This document shows, piece after piece, positions 35,177 through 45,606 of a DNA stretch of 64,000 nucleotides. The translations under genes and the position numbers were made by a program. This DNA comes from Rhizobium sp. 32-5/1 (GTDB lineage: Bacteria; Pseudomonadota; Alphaproteobacteria; Rhizobiales; Rhizobiaceae). The number at the start of each line of letters is the position of its first letter. Within the stretch, counting starts at the first letter, position 1. Location: assembly GCF_029537235.1 (NCBI RefSeq), contig NZ_CP120638.1, positions 4,156,501 to 4,220,500 on the forward strand, in the 5' to 3' direction. The notes beneath the pieces were generated by a model, which searched no databases, had not been told where the DNA came from, and was given only the letters and a program-made list of their open reading frames with translations.

Positions 35177-35749
35177 ATGCAGAAGAAAATTTACCTCGCC
35201 GGGCCTGACGTCTTTCTGGCCAACGCCCGCGAAATCCTAGGGCAGAAGGCCGATCTGACACGCGCTGCGGGCTTCATACCTTTGTGCCCGGGTGATCTGG
35301 AAGTGCCGCCCAGGGATACGAAGAAAGGCCTTGGCCTGGCCATCAGCGCGATCAATGAGGGCATGATGCGGGAAGCTGATGCGGTCATTGCCAATCTCAC
35401 GCCTTTTCGTGGACTGGCCGCTGATGTCGGCACGAGCTTCGAGCTTGGCTTCATGTGCGCGCTCGACAAGGTCGTCTACGGCTATACCAACTTTGCCACA
35501 GACCATTTCCAACGCTGTGCGGATTACTACGGTGGCACTCTTGTAAAATCGGACGACGGGCGGACGCGCGGACCCGATGGGCTGTCGATCGAGGATTTTG
35601 ATATGGCCGACAATCTGATGCTCGATGGCGGGATCGAAAGCCGTGGCGGTGTCTTCGTCGTCGGCAATGCGCCTCAGGACGCGCTTTATACCGATCTCGA
35701 CGCCTTCCGCGAATGCCTGCGGCTAGTCAGCTTGCGTTACGCAAGCTGA
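35177..35749 (+). CDS. nucleoside 2-deoxyribosyltransferase family protein
   Basis: 190 residues. Motifs KIYLAGPDVFLANA, READAVIANLTPFRGLAADV and GTSFELGFMCALDK (catalytic Glu) define the family, which exchanges bases of deoxynucleosides or hydrolyses nucleoside monophosphates. Rhizobial members with the insert KSDDGRTRGPDGLSIEDFDM are common; precise substrate unknown. Confidence 0.88.
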   Translation: MQKKIYLAGPDVFLANAREILGQKADLTRAAGFIPLCPGDLEVPPRDTKKGLGLAISAINEGMMREADAVIANLTPFRGLAADVGTSFELGFMCALDKVVYGYTNFATDHFQRCADYYGGTLVKSDDGRTRGPDGLSIEDFDMADNLMLDGGIESRGGVFVVGNAPQDALYTDLDAFRECLRLVSLRYAS

Positions 35750-35792
35750 CTCAGGGTGAGCGGGGCTCGCACACCCCAAATCATGCAGACTT

Positions 35793-36440
35793 TCAATTGC
35801 GCACGATAACCTTCGTGCCGATGGTAACGTTGGCGTAGAGATGTTCGACGTCCTCGTTGGCCATGCGGATGCAGCCGGAGGACATGGCCTTGCCGATCGA
35901 GGAAGGCTGGTTGGTGCCGTGGATGCGGTAGATCGTCGAGCCGAGATACATGGCGCGGGCGCCGAGCGGATTGTCGATGCCGCCCTTCATGCTGACCGGC
36001 AGGATACGCCCCTTCTTCGATTCGCGGGCGCGCATGTCTTCCGGCGGCGTCCAGGTCGGCCATTCGGCCTTGCGGCTCACCGTGTTGCTGCCCGTCCAGA
36101 GAAAACCCTCCTTGCCGACGCTGACCGCGTAGCGCATGGCAACGCCGTTGCCGAGCACGTGGTAGAGGCGGCGTTCCGAATTGTCGATGATGATGGTGCC
36201 CGGGGCCGCCTTTTCGCCAAACGCAATCAACTCGCGCTCGATCGGCGAAGTGTTGATGTCCTTCTTTGCGCGTGCCTTCGCTTTGGCGGGTTTGCCTTCC
36301 GACAGCACCTGCAGCCAGCCGGTCTTGGCGGCGCTGGTCTGCAGCGAGGCGAGTTCGATGGGACGGTCGCTGCCTGCGGCCCGGGCAGCAGGGGCAGCGA
36401 TAAGCGATGCGGCAATCAGGGCAAGGGTCATGCGGATCAT
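35793..36440 (-). CDS. L,D-transpeptidase (YkuD/ErfK family), secreted
   Basis: 215 residues. Signal peptide (LALIAASLIAAPAARAAG), a ~60-residue linker, then a YkuD domain with IIIDNSERRLYHVLGNGVAM, the active-site segments YRIHGTNQPSSIGKAMSSGC and IRM. It forms 3-3 cross-links or attaches proteins to peptidoglycan; Rhizobiaceae carry many paralogues. A second, larger enzyme is at 39835. Confidence 0.9.
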   Translation of the reverse strand: MIRMTLALIAASLIAAPAARAAGSDRPIELASLQTSAAKTGWLQVLSEGKPAKAKARAKKDINTSPIERELIAFGEKAAPGTIIIDNSERRLYHVLGNGVAMRYAVSVGKEGFLWTGSNTVSRKAEWPTWTPPEDMRARESKKGRILPVSMKGGIDNPLGARAMYLGSTIYRIHGTNQPSSIGKAMSSGCIRMANEDVEHLYANVTIGTKVIVRN

Positions 36441-36560
36441 TGTGGTCTCTCCCGTTGTTTGGGGAGATCATCCGCAGATCCGCGGTTCGCTCCCTCTTGT
36501 GACGCCTTTCTAGGGGGTCGGAGGGAGCAGAGCTGTTTCCCTGGTAACCAGCCGGAAACG

Positions 36561-36585
36561 CAAAACGGCGCCGCAGGGGCGCCGT
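36561..36585 (-). terminator. terminator of diguanylate cyclase gene
   Basis: Stem ACGGCGCC (36565-36572)/GGCGCCGT (36578-36585), loop GCAGG; on the minus strand it is followed by TTTTG. It lies 23 bases past the stop of the GGDEF gene. Confidence 0.8.
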
Positions 36586-36607
36586 TACTGGCTATGTCAG
36601 GACTGGG

Positions 36608-37716
36608 CTATTTGCGATAGATCAGCCAGCTCTTGCCGGTATCCTTCTTCATGCCGTCCTCGAACAGGATCGTCCGGTTGCGGCCGGCGTTCTTGGCGCA
36701 ATAGAGCGCAATGTCGGCCTTGTTGTAGAGGTCAACAGGATTATCGCCCGCCGTTGCCGGGCAGATGCCGACCGATAGCGTGATCGGTCCGTAATTGACG
36801 CCGGTCTTGGAGTTCTTGAACGGCGTGTTGGCAAGCGCGTTGCGGATGCGTTCGCCGACCTGCAGGCATTCCTCAACCGTGCTGTCGGTGAGAATGATTG
36901 CGAACTCCTCGCCACCGGTGCGCGCAACGAAAACGTCGCGGCGCAGGTTGGCGCGGATGACGGTGCCGACGGTCGCGAGAATCTTGTCGCCGACCGGATG
37001 GCCGTAGCTGTCGTTGACCTTCTTGAAATGGTCGATATCGACGACCAGAAGACCAGTATAGGCCCGTGTCTGCTCGGAATTGTAGACCGTCGCCAGCTTT
37101 TCGTCGAAGGCGCGGCGGTTGGCAAGCCGCGTCAGCGAATCTGTGTTGGCGATGCGTTTGTATTCGTCGAGTTCCTGCCGAATGACCTCCATCTCGAAGG
37201 TTTTTAACTCAACGTTCTCTACCCGCTCCTTGCCCTGGTTCATCGTGTCGGCGGTGGCTGTCGTCAAAAGGGCGACGGCGTGGCGCAGGATTTCCGCGCT
37301 GGCGCTGCTTTTACTGGTGATGTTGGAATAGGCTTCGCCGAGAATTTGGTTGTAGCTTTCAAGCGCAGTCTGTTCTTCCTTGAGAAGGGTCAGCAGCTCC
37401 AGCAGTTCGGAGGCCATGTGACTATGGGCGCGATCGACCATGGCCGGATGGTGGAAATCGCTGAAATACTGCGCGCCGATCCTATCCAGTTCCTCCTGGG
37501 TGGCTTTGCTGCCCAGTGCTGCAAGTTCCTTCGTAAGCTTGGGGTTGGAGCCGATATAGGCCTCGTAATACAATTCGTAATTCCGCGGCAAAGGGAAATG
37601 CCCATAATCCGCATGGCATGCGTGACATGGGCAGCAATATCCGGAATCTGAAGTTTTTGCGAGGCTGCCGTTTGCATGGCAAGCTCCTGTCCAATCGCGT
37701 TATCTGTCATCATCAC
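36608..37716 (-). CDS. diguanylate cyclase (GGDEF domain), cytosolic, frame broken
   Basis: About 369 residues after repair. The N-terminal part (MMMTDNAIGQELAMQTAASQ through HAMRIMGIS) is in another frame; one base added at the G run 37593-37595 joins it to PLPRNYELYYEAYIGSNPKL, which is sensible protein. A helical region (~60-180) precedes the GGDEF domain: NTDSLTRLANRRAFDEKLA, VDIDHFKKVNDSYGHPVGD and the active site RTGGEEFAII, which is intact and predicts cyclic-di-GMP synthesis. No canonical RxxD inhibition site is visible. No membrane segments. Confidence 0.88.
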
Positions 37717-37826
37717 TTCTAGGCATAAAAGATTTTGGAAGTCTTAACGTTTGGTCATTGGCCTCGTTAAGATTGTTCATAAGCACATGAACTATCACTT
37801 ATGCAGGTTAAAAAATAACAAGAAAA

Positions 37827-37869
37827 AAGCCATGCCGACGATGCTTGCGGGCACCTGAGGGCATGGCTT
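37827..37869 (-). terminator. terminator of fumC
   Basis: Stem AAGCCATGCC (37827-37836)/GGCATGGCTT (37860-37869), a 23-base loop, and on the minus strand a T run (37828-37823). It lies just past the fumC stop. Confidence 0.8.
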
Positions 37870-37900
37870 CACTATACGTTCCGCAGGGCGGATCGTAACG

Positions 37901-39292
37901 TCAGGACGGGCTGATCATCGTCTCCGGGCGGACAACGGCGTCGAACTCCTCGTTCGTGACGTAACCGCCGCCGACGGCCTCTTCACGCAGGGTCGTGCCG
38001 TTCTTGTGGGCGGTCTTGGCGATCTTGGCGGCGTTGTCATAGCCGATCTTCGGGGCAAGTGCCGTGACAAGCATGAGCGAACGGTCGAGCGCCGCCTTGA
38101 TATTTTCCTCGCGGGCCTCGATGCCGACGACGCAGTTATCGGTAAAGGACACGGCCGCATCGGCGAGGAGTTGCACGGATTGCAGGAAGTTGTAGGCCAT
38201 CAGCGGATTGTAGACGTTGAGTTCGAAATGACCCTGGCTGCCCGCGAAGGTGAGTGCCGCATTGTTGCCGAAGACCTGAACGCAGACCTGGGTCAGCGCC
38301 TCGCACTGGGTCGGGTTGACCTTGCCGGGCATGATCGATGAACCCGGCTCGTTTTCCGGAAGCGACAATTCGCCGAGGCCCGAGCGCGGGCCGGAGCCGA
38401 GCAGGCGGATGTCGTTGGCGATCTTGAACAGGGCCGCCGCCGCCGCATTGATCGCGCCATGGCTGAAGACCATGGAATCATGGGCCGCCAGAGCCTCGAA
38501 CTTGTTCGGTGCGGTGACGAAGGCGATGCCGGTGATCTGGGCGATCTCGTCCGCGACCTTTTCCGCAAAGCCGATCGGCGCATTGAGGCCGGTGCCGACG
38601 GCCGTGCCGCCCTGGGCGAGTTCGCAAAGGCCCGGAAGCGTCATTTCGATGCGCTTGATCGAGGAGGCGACCTGCGCCGCATAGCCGGAGAATTCCTGGC
38701 CCAACGTCAGCGGCGTCGCATCCTGCGTATGCGTGCGGCCAATCTTGATGATGTGATCGAACGCCTTGACCTTGTCTTCCAGCGCTTTGAGCAAGTGCTT
38801 GAGGGCAGGCAACAGGTCGTGGACGACGCGTTCGGCGCAGGCAATGTGCATAGCCGTCGGATAGGTGTCGTTTGAGGACTGGCTCATGTTGACATGATCG
38901 TTCGGATGCACGGGCTTCTTCGAGCCCATGACCCCGCCGAGCATTTCAATGGCGCGATTGGAGATCACCTCATTGGCATTCATGTTGGACTGGGTGCCGG
39001 ATCCGGTCTGCCAGACGACGAGCGGAAAGTGGTCGTTGAGCTTGCCATCGATCACTTCCTGCGCCGCCTCGATAATCGCGTTGCCGATCGTCGGATCAAG
39101 GCCCTGCAGTGCCATGTTGGTGCGGGCGGCCGCCTGCTTGACGATGCCGAGCGCCCGGACAATGGACAGCGGCTGCTTTTCCCAGCCGATCTTGAAATTG
39201 CCGAGCGAACGTTGCGCCTGGGCGCCCCAATAACGGTCGCTGGCGACCTCGATCGGGCCGAACGTATCTGTTTCCGTGCGCGTGGATGTCAT
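37901..39292 (-). CDS. fumC: class II fumarate hydratase
   Basis: 463 residues, usual length. Iron-independent fumarase of the TCA cycle, a cytosolic homotetramer. Signature [20 protein letters not shown] carries the catalytic loop; also [38 protein letters not shown] (catalytic His region) and [20 protein letters not shown]. No frame problems. It appears monocistronic, with its own terminator and a long upstream region. Confidence 0.96.
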   Translation of the reverse strand: MTSTRTETDTFGPIEVASDRYWGAQAQRSLGNFKIGWEKQPLSIVRALGIVKQAAARTNMALQGLDPTIGNAIIEAAQEVIDGKLNDHFPLVVWQTGSGTQSNMNANEVISNRAIEMLGGVMGSKKPVHPNDHVNMSQSSNDTYPTAMHIACAERVVHDLLPALKHLLKALEDKVKAFDHIIKIGRTHTQDATPLTLGQEFSGYAAQVASSIKRIEMTLPGLCELAQGGTAVGTGLNAPIGFAEKVADEIAQITGIAFVTAPNKFEALAAHDSMVFSHGAINAAAAALFKIANDIRLLGSGPRSGLGELSLPENEPGSSIMPGKVNPTQCEALTQVCVQVFGNNAALTFAGSQGHFELNVYNPLMAYNFLQSVQLLADAAVSFTDNCVVGIEAREENIKAALDRSLMLVTALAPKIGYDNAAKIAKTAHKNGTTLREEAVGGGYVTNEEFDAVVRPETMISPS

Positions 39293-39834
39293 CGTTTTCC
39301 CTGCTGCTTCCTATCAAGACCGAAGGGCGGGGCAGGCGCAAGGCGCCGCTTTCCCGCCGTGATGGGGATTTCTGTGGCCCAGTTGGGATGCTTTTGTAAA
39401 GGGGTGAAGACGGCGCCGCGCCTGCTACAATCGTTTAAGTCGTGCAGTTTTTTCGATGCCTCGGTGAAGATGAACAGATAGGCGCCGACATATGGTCGAT
39501 CGCAGAAAGCCGCCGGCGGCCGGTGGGCGCGGCATGTGCCTTTTCAGACACAGCGCGCCGCTATTCCGGAAGCAAAAATCACCGGCTGCCGCCGTTTGAT
39601 ATGCCGCCGGGAAACGCAAAAAAATAATCCAACAAATTCAAATTTTTGCGCAGTTCTGACCGTTCCTTTCACGCGGGTGGCGTCACGGTTTCGTGAGGCG
39701 GATCGGCAGGAAGGGCAGGGTGTGTTTTCTTTTCATTCACCATCCTTTTCTATAAGTTCAATGTCACGACGCACCGCGCGCGTCGGGCGCAGGCCGCAGA
39801 CGGCGGCGACGCTTATACGGGGACAGATATACCG
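39293..39834. other. intergenic region between fumC and the large L,D-transpeptidase gene
   Basis: 542 bases containing the divergent promoters of fumC and the transpeptidase gene. No frame here looks like protein, and I see no strong hairpin or repeat. The stretch 39590-39660 is AT-rich. Nothing further can be supported. Confidence 0.5.
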
Positions 39835-41718
39835 ATGAAAATGATGAAAACCGCCGCGATCATGACCCTGCTCGCCGGCTGCGCGCTGACCACAGTGCAG
39901 GTGAAGCCCGTCGAAGCGCTGACGCTGATGGATATGATCCGTGGCAAGCGGCGCGCGGTGCAGGACGAGATGCAGGCGCTGCCCGGCGTCGATACGGTTG
40001 CTCCGGCGGAGCTCAAGCAGGTCTCGACGCCTTTGCCGCGTGTCACAGGCCCGCGCTACTACACTTACAAGGCAGAGCCGTTGCGCCGAATCGCGATGGG
40101 CAAGCTGCAGGATCCGGTGGTGACCGGTTCGATCGGCAGCGTCGATCTGCCGCCGATGCTGCGGGCGCCTTTGTCGGATGCGCGCCAGTTTTTCTCCGGC
40201 GTTAATGCGACGGCAACGGCCGAGGTCGCAAAGGCTGTTGAGGCATTCTACGGTGCCAACCCGTCTTTTGTCTGGGTCGATGGCCGCGGGCTGACGGACC
40301 GCGCGCGTGCAGCGCTGAAGGTGCTTGCCGATGCCTCCACGGTTGGCCTCGATCCGCTGGATTATGCGATCGCAACGCCGTCCGACAGCTTTGATCGTGG
40401 CGACATGATCGCCCGTGAAAAGGAACTCGTGCAATTCGAGATCAGCCTGTCTGCCGCAACGCTGACCTACGCCGCCGATACCCTGCGCGGACGCATCGAT
40501 CCGAACAAGATTTCCGGCTACCATGATTTCAAGCGCAAGAGCATTGATCTCAAGGAGACGCTGGAAACACTCTCCAAGAGCGATGACGTCGCGGCCTTTC
40601 TCGACGGGTTGAAGCCATCCGGCGAACATTTCATCGCCCTGCAACGCGAACTTGAAAAGCTTGAGAGTGAAACCGCCGAGACCCCGCGCATCGTCATCGC
40701 GCCGGGCACGCTGCTGAAGCCCGGCATCAGCAATCCAGAGCTTGCCAACATCGTCGCTGCGATCAAACTGAAGGGCTCGGAAGCCCTGAAAACCGAGCAT
40801 GCTGCCTTGCTTCAGGCCTATCAGAACACGCCGGACTACACGCCGGAAATGGTGACGCTTGTTGAAGGCTTTCAGAAAGAGAACGGGCTCAAGCCGGACG
40901 GTATCGTCGGCAAGGCATCGATCCGCATTCTGACGGGCGGGGACACGACGGCCGACAAGATCAACAAGGTGCAGATTGCCATGGAGCAGGCCCGCTGGCT
41001 GCCCGGCGACCTTGGCAGCCGCTACGTCTTCATCAACCAGCCGGCCTTCATGGCCTCTTACCATCAGGGCGGCGCGGAAGAGTTTTCGATGCGTGTCGTT
41101 GTCGGTTCGAAGGCAAACCAGACCTATTTCTTCGAGGACGAGATCCAGACGGTGGAATTCAACCCCTATTGGGGCGTGCCGCAGTCCATCATCATCAACG
41201 AGATGCTGCCGAAGCTGCGCAACGATCCGAACTATCTCGACCGCCTGGGCTATCAGGTTGAAGTCGGCGGGCGTGCGGTTTCATCCTCCTCGGTCAACTG
41301 GCACGGCTCGACCGCTTCCGTAGCCGTGCGCCAGCCGCCAAGCAGCGACAATGCGCTGGGAGAGCTGAAGATTCTGTTCCCGAACAGTCATGCGATCTAC
41401 ATGCATGATACGCCATCGAAGAGCTTCTTCAAACGCGACCAGCGGGCGCTTAGCCATGGTTGCGTGCGCCTCGTCGATCCTCGTCGCATGGCTGCGGCGG
41501 TGCTTGGGATTTCAGTAGAAGACGTCGCCAAGGAAATTGCCGGTGGCCGGAACAAGGGCGTCAATGTTCCCGAGAAAATCCCGGTCTACGTCGCCTATTT
41601 CACCGCATGGCCGAACAAGGATGGCGTGGTCGAATATTTCGACGATGTTTATGATCGCGACATGTACATGAACCGCGCGCTCGACGCGACGCGGACGGCC
41701 CGTCGCGCGGAAGGCTGA
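39835..41718 (+). CDS. YcbB/LdtD-like L,D-transpeptidase, secreted
   Basis: 627 residues, the usual size of the large LdtD type. N-terminal signal with a possible lipobox (TLLAGCALTT, Cys16). Then an N-terminal scaffold domain (AVEAFYGANPSFVWVDGRGL), a peptidoglycan-binding helix bundle (LVEGFQKENGLKPDGIVGKA) and the YkuD catalytic domain ending in HDTPSKSFFKRDQRALSHGC then VRLVDP with the catalytic Cys. Makes 3-3 cross-links in peptidoglycan, abundant in polar-growing Rhizobiales. Confidence 0.92.
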   Translation: MKMMKTAAIMTLLAGCALTTVQVKPVEALTLMDMIRGKRRAVQDEMQALPGVDTVAPAELKQVSTPLPRVTGPRYYTYKAEPLRRIAMGKLQDPVVTGSIGSVDLPPMLRAPLSDARQFFSGVNATATAEVAKAVEAFYGANPSFVWVDGRGLTDRARAALKVLADASTVGLDPLDYAIATPSDSFDRGDMIAREKELVQFEISLSAATLTYAADTLRGRIDPNKISGYHDFKRKSIDLKETLETLSKSDDVAAFLDGLKPSGEHFIALQRELEKLESETAETPRIVIAPGTLLKPGISNPELANIVAAIKLKGSEALKTEHAALLQAYQNTPDYTPEMVTLVEGFQKENGLKPDGIVGKASIRILTGGDTTADKINKVQIAMEQARWLPGDLGSRYVFINQPAFMASYHQGGAEEFSMRVVVGSKANQTYFFEDEIQTVEFNPYWGVPQSIIINEMLPKLRNDPNYLDRLGYQVEVGGRAVSSSSVNWHGSTASVAVRQPPSSDNALGELKILFPNSHAIYMHDTPSKSFFKRDQRALSHGCVRLVDPRRMAAAVLGISVEDVAKEIAGGRNKGVNVPEKIPVYVAYFTAWPNKDGVVEYFDDVYDRDMYMNRALDATRTARRAEG

Positions 41719-41742
41719 CACTTTCGACGGCATGAATGAAAA

Positions 41743-41766
41743 AAGCGGCTTTCGAGCCGCTTTTTT
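41743..41766. terminator. bidirectional terminator between transpeptidase gene and gph
   Basis: Stem AAGCGGCT/AGCCGCTT (41743-41762) with the stable TTCG loop, flanked by A and T runs (41739-41744 and 41761-41766); serves both convergent genes. Confidence 0.93.
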
Positions 41767-41786
41767 GCATTTTGACGGGGAATCCG

Positions 41787-42465
41787 TCAGTGTCGTGCGA
41801 GCAGTCGGTCAATCAGGTCCGGGGTCAGTTCATCGAAATGGTCGATGATATGGTCCGGCTCCAGCGTATGGATCGGTACGTCCGAATAGCCAAAGGGCAC
41901 GGCGATCGAACGAACAGACGCATTGCGGGCGACGAGCATGTCATTGAGGCTGTCGCCGATCATCACTGTGCTTTCCGGCAATCCACCGGCAAGGCGGATC
42001 GTCGATAGGAGATGTTCGGCGTCCGGCTTACGGACGAGAAAGGTGTCGCCGCCGGTGATCGCGACGAAGCGTTCAGCAAGACCCAAGCCAGTGATGAGGC
42101 TCTTGGCGAGCATTTCCAGCTTGTTGGTGCAGACCGCCAGTGTCAGTCCGGCTGCGGACAGGCGATCCATCGCATCAATGACACCGGGATAGGGAATGGA
42201 TCTCGCCCGGCATCGAGCCATGATAGAAGTCGATGAACTCCTTCATCTGCCAGTCGAGGTCGCTTTCGCTGAGCGGCGCTCCTCGCAAGGCGAAGGTTTT
42301 TTCGATCATCGCGCGGGCGCCGTGGCCGACGAGATGTGTCAGGTCATGATAGGTGACCGGTGCGAGGTTGGCCTGCATCACGGCGTGATTGAGGCTGGCA
42401 ACCAGATCCGGGGCAGTATCGACGAGCGTTCCATCGAGATCAAAAACAACAAGGGGTGCAGGCAC
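41787..42465 (-). CDS. gph: phosphoglycolate phosphatase, frame broken
   Basis: About 226 residues, HAD superfamily. Motif I LVVFDLDGTLVDTAPDL, cap domain with HLVGHGARAMIEKTFALRGA, motif II LAVCTNK, motif III Lys in VRKPDAEHLL, and motif IV VMIGDSLNDMLVARNA. The frame breaks near 42196-42206: FYHGSMPGE must join SIPYPGVIDAMDRL, which needs one base fewer or two bases more. Removes the phosphate from 2-phosphoglycolate made during DNA repair or by Rubisco. Divergent from rpiA. Confidence 0.88.
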
Positions 42466-42694
42466 GCGGAACCTCGTAGGAAAATACGTTAAAGGAATTA
42501 TCCTGCGGTAGGGGAAGCGAAAGCGAAAAGCAATCGTGACTTTGAGCGATAGCGCTGCGCCGCAATTGCGGCTCTCGATCTATTTTGGCTTTTTTTGTTT
42601 CGAGGGGCGTGTAAGTGTCTCAACGGAAAACGGGAGGACTGGTTATTGACTGGCATTCTCCGACGTAAGACGCATTGAGGGAGTGCCTGGCGCA

Positions 42695-43390
42695 ATGGAC
42701 GCCCGTGAAATGAAGATAAAGGCGGCCGAGGCAGCGCTTGCGCATGTCGAAAACGGCATGCGGCTGGGGATCGGTACAGGCTCAACTGCGGAAGAGTTCG
42801 TTCGCCTGTTGGCTGAAAAGGTGGCGGGTGGACTTCGTATCGAAGGCGTTCCCACATCCGAGCGTACCGCGCGTCTCTGCCTTGAGCTTGGTGTGCCCCT
42901 GAAATCGCTGGACGAACTGCCGGAACTCGATCTGACCATTGACGGCGCTGACGAGCTCGATCCGCAGTTGCGTCTGATCAAGGGCGGCGGCGGGGCATTG
43001 TTGCGTGAGAAGATCGTTGCGTGCGCCTCGGCTCGGATGATTGTCATTGCCGACGAGACCAAGGTTGTGGACACACTTGGCGCGTTCAAGCTGCCAATCG
43101 AGGTCAATGTTTTCGGCCTGGTCTCGACACGGCGCGCCGTCGAAAAGCTTGCTTCGCGGGCCGGTCTGACCGGAGACATCGTCGTGCGCGGAGCGAGCGA
43201 CGGGCCATTCATGACAGACGGCGGCCATTTGATTCTCGACGCATCTTTTGGCCGCATTCCTGATGCAGATGCGCTGGCTACTGAGCTGAATGCCTTGCCA
43301 GGGGTGGTCGAGCACGGCTTGTTCATAAATATTGCATCGCTTGCCATTATTGCCGGACCGGCAGGGGCAAGGGTACTGACAGCACGATAG
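42695..43390 (+). CDS. rpiA: ribose-5-phosphate isomerase A
   Basis: 231 residues, full length. Interconverts ribose-5-phosphate and ribulose-5-phosphate in the pentose phosphate pathway. Motifs: [36 protein letters not shown] with catalytic Asp and Glu, [15 protein letters not shown], and [15 protein letters not shown]. Start at 42695 with TGAGGGAG upstream. gph, rpiA, DUF2059 and gor in this order is a conserved rhizobial block. Confidence 0.95.
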   Translation: MDAREMKIKAAEAALAHVENGMRLGIGTGSTAEEFVRLLAEKVAGGLRIEGVPTSERTARLCLELGVPLKSLDELPELDLTIDGADELDPQLRLIKGGGGALLREKIVACASARMIVIADETKVVDTLGAFKLPIEVNVFGLVSTRRAVEKLASRAGLTGDIVVRGASDGPFMTDGGHLILDASFGRIPDADALATELNALPGVVEHGLFINIASLAIIAGPAGARVLTAR

Positions 43391-43501
43391 CATGGCGCAT
43401 GCCCGCCGGGGTCAAAGCCGCCAGGCCAGGATAGAATATACATATTCGCGGCGGCTTCGGCTTGTGCGGATGATGTATCAACGGACAGGAGCGTTACAGA
43501 C

Positions 43502-44050
43502 ATGATCAAATTTGCAGGCCTCGGCCGCACGGTAGCGGCAGCTACCATTCTTTTCTCTGCCACCATGGTATCCGCTGTGCAGGCTCAGGATGTGACGGAT
43601 GAGCAGATGAAGGCAGCACGCGCGGCCATCGCCGCGATTGGAGCGACCAACGGCTTCGACAACATCCTGCCGAACTTGGCTGAACGACTGAAGAACACGA
43701 TGATTCAAGCGTCTCCGAACTATCAGGAGCTGATCGTCACGACTGTCGATGAAAAGGCGATTGCTCTCGCAGCCCGTCGCGCCGATCTCGAAAATGAAGC
43801 GGCCTCGATTTACGCAAAGACATTTAGCGTTGAGGAGCTCAACGCAATTGCCACCTTCTACAATTCTCCGGCCGGCAAGAAACTGCTGAATGACGGGCCG
43901 ATTGCTTCGCGTGAAATGGTCAAGGCTGCCGACATCTGGGCGTCAGGCGTCTCACGCGACCTCAATGACGCGGCAACCAAGGAAGTTGACGCTGCCATTT
44001 CCGCTGCTCAGCCGCCAGCAGATACGACGGCAACGCAGCCCACGCCCTGA
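43502..44050 (+). CDS. DUF2059 secreted protein
   Basis: 182 residues. Signal peptide (TVAAATILFSATMVSAVQAQ) then a helical DUF2059 domain: DNILPNLAERLKNTMIQASP and FSVEELNAIATFYNSPAGKK LL, a typical C-terminal half. A Pro/Thr/Ala tail ends the protein. Periplasmic protein of unknown function conserved next to rpiA and gor in Rhizobiales. Confidence 0.88.
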   Translation: MIKFAGLGRTVAAATILFSATMVSAVQAQDVTDEQMKAARAAIAAIGATNGFDNILPNLAERLKNTMIQASPNYQELIVTTVDEKAIALAARRADLENEAASIYAKTFSVEELNAIATFYNSPAGKKLLNDGPIASREMVKAADIWASGVSRDLNDAATKEVDAAISAAQPPADTTATQPTP

Positions 44051-44103
44051 TTGTTTGCTTGGGCTGCAGCACGTAGCCATTCCTGTTACCGTCACTAAGT
44101 GCG

Positions 44104-44127
44104 AGCCCGGAGCGATCCGGGCTTTTC
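44104..44127 (+). terminator. terminator after DUF2059 gene
   Basis: Stem AGCCCGGA (44104-44111)/TCCGGGCT (44116-44123), loop GCGA, then TTTTC. It separates the rpiA-DUF2059 unit from gor. Confidence 0.88.
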
Positions 44128-44218
44128 TTTTGTCGGCGTCAATCCTATATCAGGAGAGAGCAGGCTGGATTCGTTTGACCGGCCCTAGTCTACAGTCCCT
44201 TGCCTCCGGAGCATTCTC

Positions 44219-45606
44219 ATGACGTCCTTCGACTATGATCTCTTTGTCATCGGTGGTGGCTCCGGCGGCGTGCGCAGTGGTCGGCTGGCGGCCGGCATGG
44301 GTAAAAGGTGGCGATTGCCGAGGAATTTCGCTATGGCGGCACCTGCGTCATCCGCGGCTGCGTTCCGAAGAAACTCTATGTCTATGCCTCGCAGTTTGCC
44401 GAGCATTTCGAGGATGCGGCCGGATTCGGCTGGACGGTCGGTGAACGCCGATTCGACTGGTCTAAGCTGGTGGCCGCCAAGGAGCGCGAGATCACCAGGC
44501 TCGAAGGGCTCTACCGCAAGGGACTGGAAAATGCCGGTGCGGAAATCCTGCAGACGCGGGCGGAACTCACAGGACCCAATAGTATCAAGCTGGTGAATAC
44601 CGGTAAAACAGTCACTGCGGAACGCATCCTGATTGCCACGGGTGGGCATCCGACGCCCCACGTGGCTCTTCCCGGGCACGAACTCTGCATCAGTTCGAAC
44701 GAAGCATTCGATCTGCCGGAACTGCCAAAATCGATCCTGATCGCCGGCGGAGGCTATATCGCGGTCGAATTCGCGAATATTTTCCATGGGCTTGGGGTCG
44801 AGACGACGTTGATCTACCGCGGCAAAGAAATCCTTTCGCGGTTCGACCAGGATATGCGCCGCGGCTTGCATGCTGCGATGGAGGCCAAGGGCATCCGCAT
44901 TCTCTGCGGCGACGTGTTGCAATCGATCAAGGAGGCCGAGGATGGCCGACGGGTGGTCGAAACACTACATCACGGCGGCCTTATGGTCGATCAGGTGATG
45001 CTTGCCCTGGGGCGGGTGCCCAATACGACCGGGCTCGGTCTCGAAGCGGCCGGTGTCAAGACGGATGATCGCGGGGCGATCGTCATCGATGCGTTCTCGC
45101 GCACGAGCGCGCCGGGCATTTATGCGCTGGGAGATGTGACCGACCGCGTCCAACTGACGCCCGTGGCCATTCATGAGGCCATGTGTTTCATCGAGACCGA
45201 ATACAAACACAACCCGACATCGCCGGATCACGAATTGATCGCAACCGCCGTGTTTTCGCAGCCGGAGATCGGTACTGTTGGCATGAGTGAAGAGCAGGCC
45301 GCAAAAGCCTTTGCCGAAATCGAGGTTTATCGCGCGGACTTCCGGCCGATCAAGGCGACCCTTTCGGGCCGCAGCGAGCGCACGATCATGAAACTGATCG
45401 TCAATGCGGCGGATCGAAAGGTCGTCGGCGCCCATATTCTTGGACATGAGGCGGGCGAGATGGCGCAACTGCTTGGCATCACGCTGAAGGCCGGCTGCAC
45501 CAAGGACGATTTCGACCGGACCATGGCCGTGCACCCGACGGCAGCCGAAGAGCTGGTGACGATGTATACGCCGAGCTATCGCATCAAGAACGGGGAACGG
45601 CAGTAA
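44219..45606 (+). CDS. gor: glutathione-disulfide reductase, frame broken near start
   Basis: About 462 residues. NADPH-dependent flavoenzyme that keeps glutathione reduced. FAD motif FVIGGGSGGVRSGRLAAGMG, redox-active disulfide GGTCVIRGCVPKK, NADPH motif ILIAGGGYIAVEFA, second FAD motif YALGDVTDRVQLTPVAIHEA, and the C-terminal catalytic DRTMAVHPTAAEELVTMY. The frame breaks at the A run 44303-44306; one added A gives MGKKVAIAEEFRYGGTC, the normal sequence. Its 3' end overlaps the convergent LysR gene by 23 bases. Confidence 0.92.

Noticed and set aside
39733..41064. 443-codon open frame antisense to the L,D-transpeptidase gene
   Set aside because: Complementary to a well-supported gene with catalytic motifs; composition shows no domain.
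42646..42671. TTGACT...TAAGAC as an rpiA promoter
   Set aside because: Spacing of 14 bases is too short for a sigma-70-type promoter, and no other support is visible.
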